Shown here: piece by piece, positions 23,451 through 31,223 of the stretch
How positions within the stretch are numbered: the stretch's first letter is position 1
Layout of the letters: each line of letters opens with the position of its first letter
Assembly (NCBI GenBank): GCA_947476065.1
Contig: CANJPG010000034.1
Span: 1-33,024, forward strand
Length of the DNA: 33,024 nt
Reading direction: 5' to 3'
Origin: Fidelibacterota bacterium
GTDB lineage: Bacteria; Pseudomonadota; Alphaproteobacteria; Rhodospirillales; Rhodospirillaceae
Notes under the pieces: model-generated
What the model saw: only the letters and a program-made list of their open reading frames with translations
What the model was told of the DNA's origin: nothing
Databases searched by the model: none
Program-made: the position numbers and the translations under genes

Positions 23451-25982
23451 ATGTGCAAGCACGGCCTTTTCCGTTGTTTTGACGCGCGCGCCGCGATAGC
23501 CGGCCTTTCCGCGCTGGCCACCCTGCTGTGGGGTGGCGGTGCGCAGGCCGCCTACGACATCGACACCTTGGGCGTGCCCAAGTTCGTCAACGTCAACTAC
23601 ATCGAACTTTCCAAAATTCAGCGCATTTCCAAATTCCGGTCCATGGCCGGGCATAACTATTCCGACAGCACGCAATTCGGCCAGACCGACGGCTACAAGG
23701 ACTCGACCAACCGCGTCGAAAACTGCAGCTCGATGAAGCACTACTTCGTCGCGCCGGACTCCCAGGTGAAGATCTATTCGCCCGTCACCGGCACGGTAGC
23801 CTCGCTGCGCTTGGGCGCCCTTGGTTCGACGGTGGAGATCAAGGCGGACGCCTATCCGGATTTCGAGTTCGGCATTTACCATGTCGAACTGGACACGCCA
23901 TTGCCCATCGGCGCGCATGTCGTTGAAGGCCAGTACCTCGGCCATCACACCGGCACCGAAACCTGGTCTGACATGTCGGTGTGGGTGCAGACGCCGCGGG
24001 GCAAGCACCTGATCTCGTACTTTGAGACACTGACGGATGCCGTGTTCGCCCAGTTCCTGGCCCGCGGCGTACCCTCGCGCGCGAGCCTGATCCGCACCAA
24101 GGCCGAACGCGCCGCCGATCCAAACGTCTGCAGCTTCATAGCCGCCGATACCGACTTTGTGCCGCTGTCAGGCACGGTGGCGACGCAGGCGGTGCAGGCG
24201 GTCGGCACCCTGCCGGCGACGCTGCATATCGGCGATGCGCCCCTGGCTGTGAAGGGGTCGGCCAGCTCCGGCCTGCCGGTGGAAGTGCTCTCCGACACGC
24301 CGAAAATCTGTACCACGGCGAGTAACATGGTCAGCGCGCGCCGCCCCGGCGTCTGCAAGCTGCGCATCACCCAGCCGGGCGATGCGACGACCCTGGAGGC
24401 CTACCCCGTGCGTGTCAGCACGCTAGTGTTACCGGCAGGTGCCGCGGAAACCGCCCGGCCACGGCTGGGCATGGTGATGCCGCCGGGCGGCAGCGGGCCG
24501 CAGTCTTTCATCCGCTTCTTCAACGGCGGCACCACCGCCGGTACGGTGACGGCGTCGCTGCTGGATGGTGCGACCGGCCAGGTCCTGGCCAAATGGAAAA
24601 GCCCGTCGATCCCGCCTGGCGCCTCGCCGCAGTTCGCCGTGACGCAGATGGAAGCGGCGGCCACCACACCCTTTGCCCGGCCCGCTCTTTACAGCCTGCG
24701 CATAGAACCCGAGACCACCATCGACGGTTTCCTGCAGCACGTGATGTTCGACAGCGGCCGCGAGACCATCACCAACGCCAGTACCTGCGACGTCGGCACG
24801 ATGACCAGCGGCAACCGCATGATCAACGTGCATTCGTCGAACTTTGACTTCGGCTACCCCAGCACCCTGGTGCTAAACAACATCGGCATCACCAGCGCCG
24901 CCATGACCTTTGCCATGCGTGACGCCACCGATGGGCGTCTGGTGGGCAGGTTCTATTCGGGCCGCCTGCCGGCAGCGACGAAGCTGCCCTCCATCGCGTT
25001 GCCGACGCAGCACATGGTCATGCCCGAATACGCCGTGGAGACAGTGGTGGCGCCGGACAGCAATACGGGCGTGACGGTAAATATCTCGCCGCCGCCGGTG
25101 TCGCAGTTCAATTTCATCGACGAGGGCACGCTATCCTTCACGGATTCCGCCGTCGTGAATTACTACTACCAGCACTACGTCACCAATAAGCGCTCCGGCG
25201 TCATCTCCGACATGTCGACGGTCTGCGGACTCAATGGCCGCAGCACGGGCACCTCGGCGGCCCTGCTGGCGATGGCCGGCATCCAATCCACGCTGCAGAC
25301 CGGGGCGCAATCGGTGTTCCGCTTTTATAATGCGGGTGCTGCGGCGGGACCGGTGAAGGTCACACTGTATGGCACAGTCGAGGATCAGCCCCTGGGCACT
25401 TGGGTGAGCCCGGCGGTGGCTCCCGGCAGCATGCTGGAGACCTCCATCGCCACCATCGAAAAGGAATTGGTGCTGCACCGCGTCGATTCCTACGTGCCGC
25501 CGGCGCTGGTGAAACAGAACACCTATGCCATGACCGTGCAGACTGCCATCGACGGCGCGTTCCAACACGTCACCGGACGCACAGACGGCCCCTATGCCAA
25601 CCTCAGCGTCTGCAACAGCGCGGTGATCACGCAGCCCCGGGAGCTGATGGCGGTCAACACCGCTGCCAACGACGCGGCGGGCTATGCCAGCACCATCGTC
25701 ATCAGCAATACCGGCACGGCGGCCGCCGCCGCCCGGCTGAGTGTTTTCGACGCCCGCGACGGCACGCTGTTGGGGTCGGCGGAAACCCAGGCGGTGCCCG
25801 CCGGCGGCCTCTACCGCCTCGACGTCGCCACGCTGGAGTTGGGCGCCCACATCACTCCGGACGCGGCGCGCAAGTACTACATCGTCAAAGCCGACGACGG
25901 CTTCCCCGGCTTCTTGCAGCATCTGGTCTTGCATAAATCTTCGGGCATCATCACGGACATGACGGCCGTCTGCTCGATGTAG
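23451..25982 (+). CDS. large exported protein: degenerate M23-like domain, Ig-like domain, four internal repeats
   Basis: An 843-residue protein. A signal peptide (about 1-34, ending GGGAQAA) is followed by an M23/lysostaphin-like region (about 90-195: KHYFVAPDSQVKIYSPVTGT, FGIYHVELDTPLPIGAHVVE, GQYLGHHTGTETWSDMSVWV). The HxGxD and HLH zinc motifs of active M23 peptidases are not intact. A Cys-containing Ig-like domain follows (about 250-325: GSASSGLPVEVLSDTPKICT). Then come four repeats of roughly 110-140 residues (about 329-446, 452-592, 606-721, 730-841). Each ends with Gln-His, a short spacer and a final Cys (FLQHVMFDSG...STC; YYQHYVTNKR...STVC; AFQHVTGRTD...LSVC; FLQHLVLHKS...TAVC). The function is unknown; a surface or periplasmic adhesion-like role is possible. 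The frame opens much earlier (23190), but that part overlaps the cyclic-nucleotide gene. Confidence 0.8.
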   Translation: MCKHGLFRCFDARAAIAGLSALATLLWGGGAQAAYDIDTLGVPKFVNVNYIELSKIQRISKFRSMAGHNYSDSTQFGQTDGYKDSTNRVENCSSMKHYFVAPDSQVKIYSPVTGTVASLRLGALGSTVEIKADAYPDFEFGIYHVELDTPLPIGAHVVEGQYLGHHTGTETWSDMSVWVQTPRGKHLISYFETLTDAVFAQFLARGVPSRASLIRTKAERAADPNVCSFIAADTDFVPLSGTVATQAVQAVGTLPATLHIGDAPLAVKGSASSGLPVEVLSDTPKICTTASNMVSARRPGVCKLRITQPGDATTLEAYPVRVSTLVLPAGAAETARPRLGMVMPPGGSGPQSFIRFFNGGTTAGTVTASLLDGATGQVLAKWKSPSIPPGASPQFAVTQMEAAATTPFARPALYSLRIEPETTIDGFLQHVMFDSGRETITNASTCDVGTMTSGNRMINVHSSNFDFGYPSTLVLNNIGITSAAMTFAMRDATDGRLVGRFYSGRLPAATKLPSIALPTQHMVMPEYAVETVVAPDSNTGVTVNISPPPVSQFNFIDEGTLSFTDSAVVNYYYQHYVTNKRSGVISDMSTVCGLNGRSTGTSAALLAMAGIQSTLQTGAQSVFRFYNAGAAAGPVKVTLYGTVEDQPLGTWVSPAVAPGSMLETSIATIEKELVLHRVDSYVPPALVKQNTYAMTVQTAIDGAFQHVTGRTDGPYANLSVCNSAVITQPRELMAVNTAANDAAGYASTIVISNTGTAAAAARLSVFDARDGTLLGSAETQAVPAGGLYRLDVATLELGAHITPDAARKYYIVKADDGFPGFLQHLVLHKSSGIITDMTAVCSM

Positions 25983-26078
25983 GCCGGCGGGCGCGCCAAG
26001 TCCGCAGGTCGGCCGTAGACGCGCTTTCTCCTCGCCGCTAGGCTGGTTCAGCTAGCCACGCAGGTCCGGGAGGGGTGT

Positions 26079-27077
26079 ATGTCGACCAATCGCAGAGACT
26101 TCTTGAAATTGGCCGGCGCCGCCGCCACGGCTGCCGCCGGCACGCAGACCGCTTCGGCCGCGGACGGGCCCCGGCCGCGCGGGCTCGCCACGGGCCTGAC
26201 GCTGCTGCAGACTATGGAGGGCGGCCGCGCCCGACTCGCAGTCAAGACGCAGCGCGGCATCGTCGATGTCGCCGAGGCCGCCAAGATGCTTGGCCTTGCC
26301 GCGCCCGAAACCACGGACGAGCTCTTGCAGAACGAGGACGGCCCGCGCCTCAACACGCTTATGACAGCTGTAATGCGCGACGGGCGCGCTGGCCTGTTCA
26401 AGCCCGAGACCGGCATCACGTACGCGCCCCTGGTCACCCGGCCGGGCAAAATCGTCTGCGTCGGCCTGAACTACCGCGCGCATGCCGCCGAGATGGGCGA
26501 CAAGGAGCCCAAGCAGCCGGTGCTGTTCGCCAAATACGCCAATGCGCTGCACGGTCACGGCCAGCCCCTCAAGCTTCCCACGGCAGTGGCCACTAAGTTC
26601 GATTATGAGGTCGAACTGGTCGCCGTGATGGGGAAGCGCGCGCAAAGCGTCGGCGAAGCCGAGGCGCTGTCCTATGTGGCCGGATATGCCGTCGGCAACG
26701 ACATGACCGCGCGCGACCTGCAATACGATACCGGCGGCCAATGGCTGACCGGCAAGGCGCTCGATCACTTCGCGCCGCTGGGGCCTTATTTGGTGACGGC
26801 TGACCAGGTGGATCCGCTCAAGCTCAATCTGGAATGCCGCGTCAACGGCGAGACCCGCCAGTCGTCCAACACCGAGAACATGATTTTCAATACGCGCACG
26901 TTGATCAGCTACATCTCGCGGCACATCACGCTCGAGCCCGGCGACATCATCTACACCGGTACGCCGGACGGCGTGATCAACGGCATGCCCGAAGCCAAGC
27001 GCGTCTGGCTGAAGGCCGGCGACGCCATCGCCTGCAGCGTGCAGGGCCTGGGCGAGCTGACGTTCCGCCTGAGCTAG
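26079..27077 (+). CDS. FAH-family hydrolase with Tat signal
   Basis: A 332-residue protein. The leader is a twin-arginine signal (NRRDFLKLAGAAATAAAGTQ, then TASA), which is unusual because FAH enzymes are normally cytosolic. The FAH fold has IVCVGLNYRAHAAEMG (126-140), Glu177 and Glu179 in DYEVELVAVMGK, Asp208 in GNDMTARDLQ, Lys226 in WLTGKALDHFAPLGP, and IIYTGTPDGVINGM. All metal and active-site residues are present. The likely reaction is C-C cleavage, isomerisation or decarboxylation of a 2-oxo acid; the substrate is unknown. A strong GGGAGGGG site precedes the ATG. It is not closely similar to the FAH gene at 6998; the two differ in length and architecture. Confidence 0.9.
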   Translation: MSTNRRDFLKLAGAAATAAAGTQTASAADGPRPRGLATGLTLLQTMEGGRARLAVKTQRGIVDVAEAAKMLGLAAPETTDELLQNEDGPRLNTLMTAVMRDGRAGLFKPETGITYAPLVTRPGKIVCVGLNYRAHAAEMGDKEPKQPVLFAKYANALHGHGQPLKLPTAVATKFDYEVELVAVMGKRAQSVGEAEALSYVAGYAVGNDMTARDLQYDTGGQWLTGKALDHFAPLGPYLVTADQVDPLKLNLECRVNGETRQSSNTENMIFNTRTLISYISRHITLEPGDIIYTGTPDGVINGMPEAKRVWLKAGDAIACSVQGLGELTFRLS

Positions 27078-27146
27078 CCGCCGCGATTTGGCTAGTGCCT
27101 ACGATCCCTGTGGACTACGATGTCCTGACAAACTCAGGTGGGCGAC

Positions 27147-27794
27147 ATGCGCTCCTCAACAGGTTTCAAAGCCGAGCCGGCGACTAGCCTGAGAGCGCGT
27201 CTCCAGCAATCAACGCAAAGCCAGCATCGCAACGTCGAGCGCCACCTGCGCCTGGACAGACCGGTCTGGACCGCGCCCGCCTATCGCGCGGTATTGGAAA
27301 AGATGTGGGGCCTTTATCTGCCCCTCGAATCCCAGTTGGACCGGATCGACTGGCAGGACAGCGGCATTGTCATGCATGAGCGCCGCAAGACGCCGTGGTT
27401 GCGCGCGGACCTGGCCTATTTTGGACTGAGCGACGCCTCAATCGCGGCGCTGGACCTCTGCGGCGACGTGCCGCGCATCGACAGCATCGCCGCGGGACTG
27501 GGAGCCCTGTATGTGCTTGAGGGTGCCACGCTCGGCGGCCAGGTGATCCTCGGGCGGCTGCAGCCGGGCCTCGGCATCTCGCCAGGTAACGGCGGGACGT
27601 TTTACGCCAGCTACGGCAAGATGATCGGCATCATGTGGCGCAGCTATCTCGCCGCGATGGAACGTGTCGGTATCGCCCCTTCCCTTGCCAACGCCATTGA
27701 GCGCGGCGCGGTTGAGACCTTTGCGGCCTTTGAGCGCTGGCTCTCGGTACCGGCTCTGGCGGTGATCGAAGGCCCCCCAGAAAACCATGTCTGA
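27147..27794 (+). CDS. bphO: biliverdin-forming heme oxygenase, BphO type
   Basis: A 215-residue heme oxygenase-fold protein. The proximal heme ligand is probably His27 in LRARLQQSTQSQHRNVERHL (the TxxxHxxxE pattern). LGALYVLEGATLGGQVILGR is the glycine-rich distal helix typical of phytochrome-associated heme oxygenases. It opens heme to biliverdin, the chromophore of bacteriophytochromes. ATG 27147 is chosen because AGGTGG lies five bases ahead; a GTG three codons earlier is possible. Its last eight bases overlap the start of the bacteriophytochrome fragment, the classic bphO-bphP arrangement. The partner is truncated here, so the product may serve another phytochrome elsewhere or the gene may be losing its role. 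Confidence 0.9.
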   Translation: MRSSTGFKAEPATSLRARLQQSTQSQHRNVERHLRLDRPVWTAPAYRAVLEKMWGLYLPLESQLDRIDWQDSGIVMHERRKTPWLRADLAYFGLSDASIAALDLCGDVPRIDSIAAGLGALYVLEGATLGGQVILGRLQPGLGISPGNGGTFYASYGKMIGIMWRSYLAAMERVGIAPSLANAIERGAVETFAAFERWLSVPALAVIEGPPENHV

Positions 27795-28034
27795 CGCCGC
27801 CGTCCCCTTTGGCCTCGCGAGCCTGAGCAACTGCGACCGCGAGCAAATTCACATCCCCGGTTCGATCCAGCCGCACGGTGTGTTGCTGGCGCTTGAGCTT
27901 GGCTCGCTGCGGGTGATGCAGGCCGGCGGCGACACGGCGTCGTTGCTGGGCGTTGGCATCGGCGATCTGCTCGGCGCTGGTTTTTCCGAAACCGCCGTTG
28001 CCAGCCTGCTGGCCCCGGCCGACAGGGAGCGCCT
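27787..28034 (+). pseudogene. bphP: bacteriophytochrome N-terminal fragment (truncated bphP)
   Basis: About 83 residues from the start of a bacteriophytochrome: FGLASLSNCDREQIHIPGSI, then QPHGVLLALELGSLRVMQAG. Cys16 sits where bacteriophytochromes attach biliverdin, and CDRExIHIPGSIQPHG is diagnostic of the PAS_2 domain. After about residue 83 the similarity stops. The frame runs on to a stop at 28252-28254, but that part is an out-of-frame reading of a DUF3422 gene end. The GAF, PHY and output domains are gone, so no photoreceptor can be made. The end coordinate is my estimate of the break, good to about 10 bases. Confidence 0.85.
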
Positions 28035-28340
28035 GAAAGCCTCGCGGCCGAGGCGACCAATGCACGATTGCTGGCCTCGATGGATCGGCGCGCAAGACTG
28101 CAGTTGCGCCTACAGCAGACCGTCGAAGGCCTGTCGGTGGCAGCCATTGCCTATTATGCGCTCGGCCTCATCGGCTATGCCTTCAAGGCGGCCTCGGAGG
28201 TGTGGGAGGGTTTCGATTCCTCCATCGCCACGGGGCTCTCGGCATCGGTGGTAATCGGCCTGGTGTGGTGGTCGCTGTACCAGACGCGCCGCAAAATGGC
28301 GGCTGAGGAACACGACGTCACACATTCAAAGATCCCCTAG
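28035..28340 (+). pseudogene. DUF3422 family C-terminal fragment
   Basis: In the frame +1 to the phytochrome fragment, about 101 codons read ESLAAEATNARLLASMDRRA, RLQLRLQQTVEGLSVAAIAY, then YALGLIGYAFKAA and a second hydrophobic segment (TGLSASVVIGLVWWSLY). MDRRAxLQLRLQxTVEGLSVxAIxYY is, as I recall it, the conserved C-terminal end of DUF3422 proteins, which end in two membrane helices. The roughly 300-residue N-terminal part is absent. It could be translated only from an internal start such as ATG 28080, which has no clear ribosome binding site. It reads as a remnant left by the same deletion or rearrangement that cut bphP. Confidence 0.82.
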
Positions 28341-28478
28341 GACTTCAATTGGCCGGGCTCTTTTGCCAAACTGAAGGTGAGCGTTTGATTAATTCCGCGC
28401 TGTGAACCTTGAATCCCGGGCCACCCCAGGTCTAGGCTCGGTCGTGTTCCATTTTTCGATCATCCAGGGGGTTTTCCT

Positions 28479-29000
28479 ATGAGTGCAGGACGCGTTGCCG
28501 TCGTGCTTGCCGCCGTCGCGGTTGTCTTGTCCGGGGCTGCATTTCTTCGCGGTCAGACCGCGGCGCCGCCGGCCGAAAAGGCGGGCGCCCCCGTCGAAAA
28601 TGAACATGCGGGTTATGCCCCGGGGTTGGGTGAAATCATGACCTTCCAGCAGATGCGTCACGCCAAACTGGCCATCGCCGGCGCCAACAGCAACTGGGCC
28701 CTGGCCGATTACGAGCTCGACGAGCTAAACGAAGGCTTTGACGACATCGTGACCTATCACCCGACGCACAAGGACATCAAACAGCCGCTCACTGAAATGG
28801 TGCCGGGCTTCATGAAAGCCTCGATCGACGCTCTGCGCGAGGCGATCAAGGCCAAGGACGCCGCCAAATTCAACACGGCCTTCGACGAGGTGACGGCGGG
28901 CTGCAACGGCTGCCACCAGGCAGCCGATTTCGGCTTCAATGTCGTCATCAAACCGGCGACTGCACCCTATCCGAACCAGCAGTTCGCGCCGGTTAACTAG
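28479..29000 (+). CDS. exported c-type cytochrome, cytochrome c'-like
   Basis: A 173-residue protein. An N-terminal signal/anchor (GRVAVVLAAVAVVLSGAAFL) precedes a helical domain (about 50-150). A single heme-binding motif, CNGCH at 142-146, lies near the C-terminus (VTAGCNGCHQAADFGF). One CxxCH at the end of a helical bundle is the layout of cytochrome c' and its relatives, which bind gases or carry electrons in the periplasm. QQMRHAKLAIAG could supply an axial Met. The ATG has AGGGGG about eight bases ahead. It has no operon partner; the DUF3422 remnant is upstream and the monooxygenase converges from the other side. Confidence 0.85.
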   Translation: MSAGRVAVVLAAVAVVLSGAAFLRGQTAAPPAEKAGAPVENEHAGYAPGLGEIMTFQQMRHAKLAIAGANSNWALADYELDELNEGFDDIVTYHPTHKDIKQPLTEMVPGFMKASIDALREAIKAKDAAKFNTAFDEVTAGCNGCHQAADFGFNVVIKPATAPYPNQQFAPVN

Positions 29001-29041
29001 CGGCGGCGGGCGGTCCAAACCATACCGTGAGGGCTTCGGTA

Positions 29042-29063
29042 AGCACGCCGGTTGGCGTGTGCT
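29042..29063. terminator. hairpin between converging genes, possible terminator
   Basis: AGCACGCC (29042-29049) pairs with GGCGTGTGCT (29054-29063) allowing a two-base bulge, around a GGTT loop. It lies between the cytochrome stop at 29000 and the monooxygenase stop at 29062. No T-tract follows, so this is tentative. Confidence 0.35.
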
Positions 29064-30471
29064 AGGTTGGCTGTCCCACCCACGCCACATAGCCGTCAGG
29101 CCGCACGAGCACCGCCGTGGGCGTTTCGACCGCGCCGATGACCGGCAGTTCCCAAGGTTTGTCGTAGTCGGCCTCAACCGCCTGCACGCGGCCTGACCAC
29201 GGCATGATGTCGAATCCCGGCCGGCCCAGGATCAGGAAAACCGGCCGCGCTCTGTTCAGTAGCGTGTACAAACGCGTCGAACCCATGGCCGTCAACAGAT
29301 CGAGATCGGGCATGCGGCGCCCGACAAGCGGATGTTCGCCGCCAAGATCGTAGTGAACACCGAGGCCAGACATTTCGCCCGCGAGGTGGGTGCGGGCATC
29401 GTTGGTGCCGAGCAGATCGGCGACGGTGTCGCTCAGGGCCTTACTGCGCTCGTCGGTACGCCACAGAGCCACCTGCGCCATGGAATTGCGCAAGACACGC
29501 GCCGCAACCGGGTGACGCTCGGCGTGATAGGTGTCGAGCAGACTGTCGGGCGACGTGCCCTTGACCACCTGGGCCAGCTTCCAGCCGAGATTCACCGCGT
29601 CCTGCACCCCGATGTTGAGGCCCTGGCCACCCATGGGCGGATGCACGTGTGCGGCGTCGCCCGCCAATAGGATGCGTTTGTTGCGATAAGCTGCGGCTTG
29701 GCGCGCCATGTCGGTGAAGCGCGAGAGCCAGGTAGGGCTGTGGGCGCCGAAATCGGTGCCATAGACGGCAATGAGCGCTGCGCTGACCTCGGCCATGGTG
29801 GGTTCGCCGCCCGAGCCGACCTGCCGTTCCGTCAGCACGATCCCCATGGTGTGGCCGTTCTCCAGGGGACCGATGGCATGTATCCCGAGCGCGTCCTTGT
29901 GGAAACCCAGCTTCGGCGTCTCGGTTGTCTCGACCTGGGCGATCAACCAGCTCATGGTCGGGTCCCAGCCGGGAAAGTCGATGCCCGCGGCCTTGCGGAT
30001 CAAACTACGTCCCCCATCGCAGCCGACGAGGTACTGCGCCCGCAGCGTCGCGGCACTATCGAGCAAAACATCAACTCCGGTGGCGTCTTGCGCGAAGCCG
30101 GTCACCTCACGTCCGCGATAGACCGTCACGCCCAACTCGCCGACCCAGGCCGCGAGGATGTGCTCGATGTGATTCTGCGTCAGCGCGAGGCCGTAGGGGT
30201 GACGGCTGGGAAAGTCGCTGATGTCGAGGCGAACCATGTTAAAGCCCGCGACTTGCGCCACCTGCCCCTGTGCGAGGAACCGCTCGGCGATGCCGCGCTG
30301 ATCGAACACCTCGATGGTGCGCGCGTGCAGTCCCCCTGCGCGCCGGCCTACAAGGTCCTGGTTTTCGCGCCGCTCAACGATGGCAACGTCCACGCCCGCC
30401 AAGGCAAGCTCGCCCGCCAGCATGAGCCCCGCCGGCCCGCCGCCAGCGATGATTACGGCATGATGGGTCAT
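29062..30471 (-). CDS. FAD-dependent aromatic-ring hydroxylase (class A flavoprotein monooxygenase)
   Basis: A 469-residue flavoprotein. The dinucleotide motif is HAVIIAGGGPAGLMLAGELA (GGGPAG at 10-15). The DG motif is in YLVGCDGGRSLIRK. The GD motif is in RILLAGDAAHVHPPMGGQGL, NIGVQDAVNLGWKLAQVV. These place it in the single-component NAD(P)H/FAD group (phenol, polyketide and rifampicin hydroxylases). The C-terminal part from about residue 370 resembles the thioredoxin-like domain of that group (RPVFLILGRPGF, AVLVRPDGYVAWVG). The substrate is unknown. GGGAGGT lies at good distance before the ATG. It is transcribed alone, diverging from the receiver gene. Confidence 0.9.
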   Translation of the reverse strand: MTHHAVIIAGGGPAGLMLAGELALAGVDVAIVERRENQDLVGRRAGGLHARTIEVFDQRGIAERFLAQGQVAQVAGFNMVRLDISDFPSRHPYGLALTQNHIEHILAAWVGELGVTVYRGREVTGFAQDATGVDVLLDSAATLRAQYLVGCDGGRSLIRKAAGIDFPGWDPTMSWLIAQVETTETPKLGFHKDALGIHAIGPLENGHTMGIVLTERQVGSGGEPTMAEVSAALIAVYGTDFGAHSPTWLSRFTDMARQAAAYRNKRILLAGDAAHVHPPMGGQGLNIGVQDAVNLGWKLAQVVKGTSPDSLLDTYHAERHPVAARVLRNSMAQVALWRTDERSKALSDTVADLLGTNDARTHLAGEMSGLGVHYDLGGEHPLVGRRMPDLDLLTAMGSTRLYTLLNRARPVFLILGRPGFDIMPWSGRVQAVEADYDKPWELPVIGAVETPTAVLVRPDGYVAWVGQPT

Positions 30472-30742
30472 TAGCTACCTCCCCTAGCCCTCGGTTTAGG
30501 CCCTGTGGTTTAAGGTGGGCCGTTCTAAGGCCAAGCCAAGACGGGGTCTTGAAACAAGCCCCTTGTGCGCCATATGTAAGGAGTAGGGAGGCACACCTGA
30601 CGTGCCGCCGCCACATTGCCCACCACAATCGCGCGTTGATGAGTTTACGACCGCCGGCAGATAGCCGACAGGTGCGGGAGCGGCTATTCTGCGACCTGCG
30701 CCATTAGACCCTGCGCACTGCCTGACCCCGAGAAATCCAATT

Positions 30743-31213
30743 ATGTCCGTGCGCGCCGTCGAAGAAGCCCTGTTGCAGCTGGTTTATCTTGTTGTCGACG
30801 ACCAGGAGGAGGCGCGCGGTGAATTGGCGGCCAATCTGAGGGCCGTTGGCGCAAAGCAGATTCTTACGGCGGCGAGCGGCGCGGAGGCGGTCGGCGTGCT
30901 GAAAGCGTCGCCCCGACCGGTGGATTTGATTCTCTCCGATATCCGCATGCCCGACGGTAACGGCTTGCAACTTTTGCAAGCCTTGCGCACCGGGCAGATC
31001 AAGGGCATGCGCATGAATGCGACATTCGTGCTGGCAACCGCCTTCCCGGAAATCGGCATCATCCAGACGGCCTCATCGCTGGATGCCAATGGCTTTGTCG
31101 TCAAACCGGTGAACCCGGTGAAATTTGAAGCGGTGCTGCTGAAGGCGCGCCGCAGCGTCTTCCCGCCCAATCCGGGGCAGCACAGCAGCATTTTCGTGCC
31201 GGCTGAGTTTTAG
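30743..31213 (+). CDS. stand-alone response-regulator receiver protein
   Basis: A 156-residue CheY-like protein with one receiver domain and no output domain. Acidic pocket Asp19/Asp20 (LVVDDQEEARGEL), phospho-acceptor Asp66 (LILSDIRMPDGNG), Thr99 (LATAFPE) and Lys121 (VVKPVNP) are all present, so it should accept phosphate. The tail (about 20 residues after the domain) is unstructured. It is followed 10 bases later by a DUF2336 gene and probably forms an operon with it. The cognate kinase is not obvious; the HisKA_2 fusion 8 kb away is one candidate. The ribosome binding site is not convincing. Confidence 0.9.
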   Translation: MSVRAVEEALLQLVYLVVDDQEEARGELAANLRAVGAKQILTAASGAEAVGVLKASPRPVDLILSDIRMPDGNGLQLLQALRTGQIKGMRMNATFVLATAFPEIGIIQTASSLDANGFVVKPVNPVKFEAVLLKARRSVFPPNPGQHSSIFVPAEF

Positions 31214-31223
31214 GGCGATCACC

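Noticed and set aside
26052-26924. 290-codon open frame on the minus strand
   Set aside because: Antisense to the Tat-type FAH gene; no recognisable motifs.
28035-28254. Fusion protein continuing from the phytochrome fragment to the stop at 28254
   Set aside because: The residues after the break are an out-of-frame reading of the DUF3422 end (Arg/Pro/Ser-rich, no domain), not a functional extension.
30661-30687. Inverted repeat ATAGCCG ... CGGCTAT upstream of the receiver gene
   Set aside because: Seven pairs with a 13-base loop and no T-tract; it could be an operator, but inverted repeats this short are frequent in GC-rich DNA and nothing else supports it.
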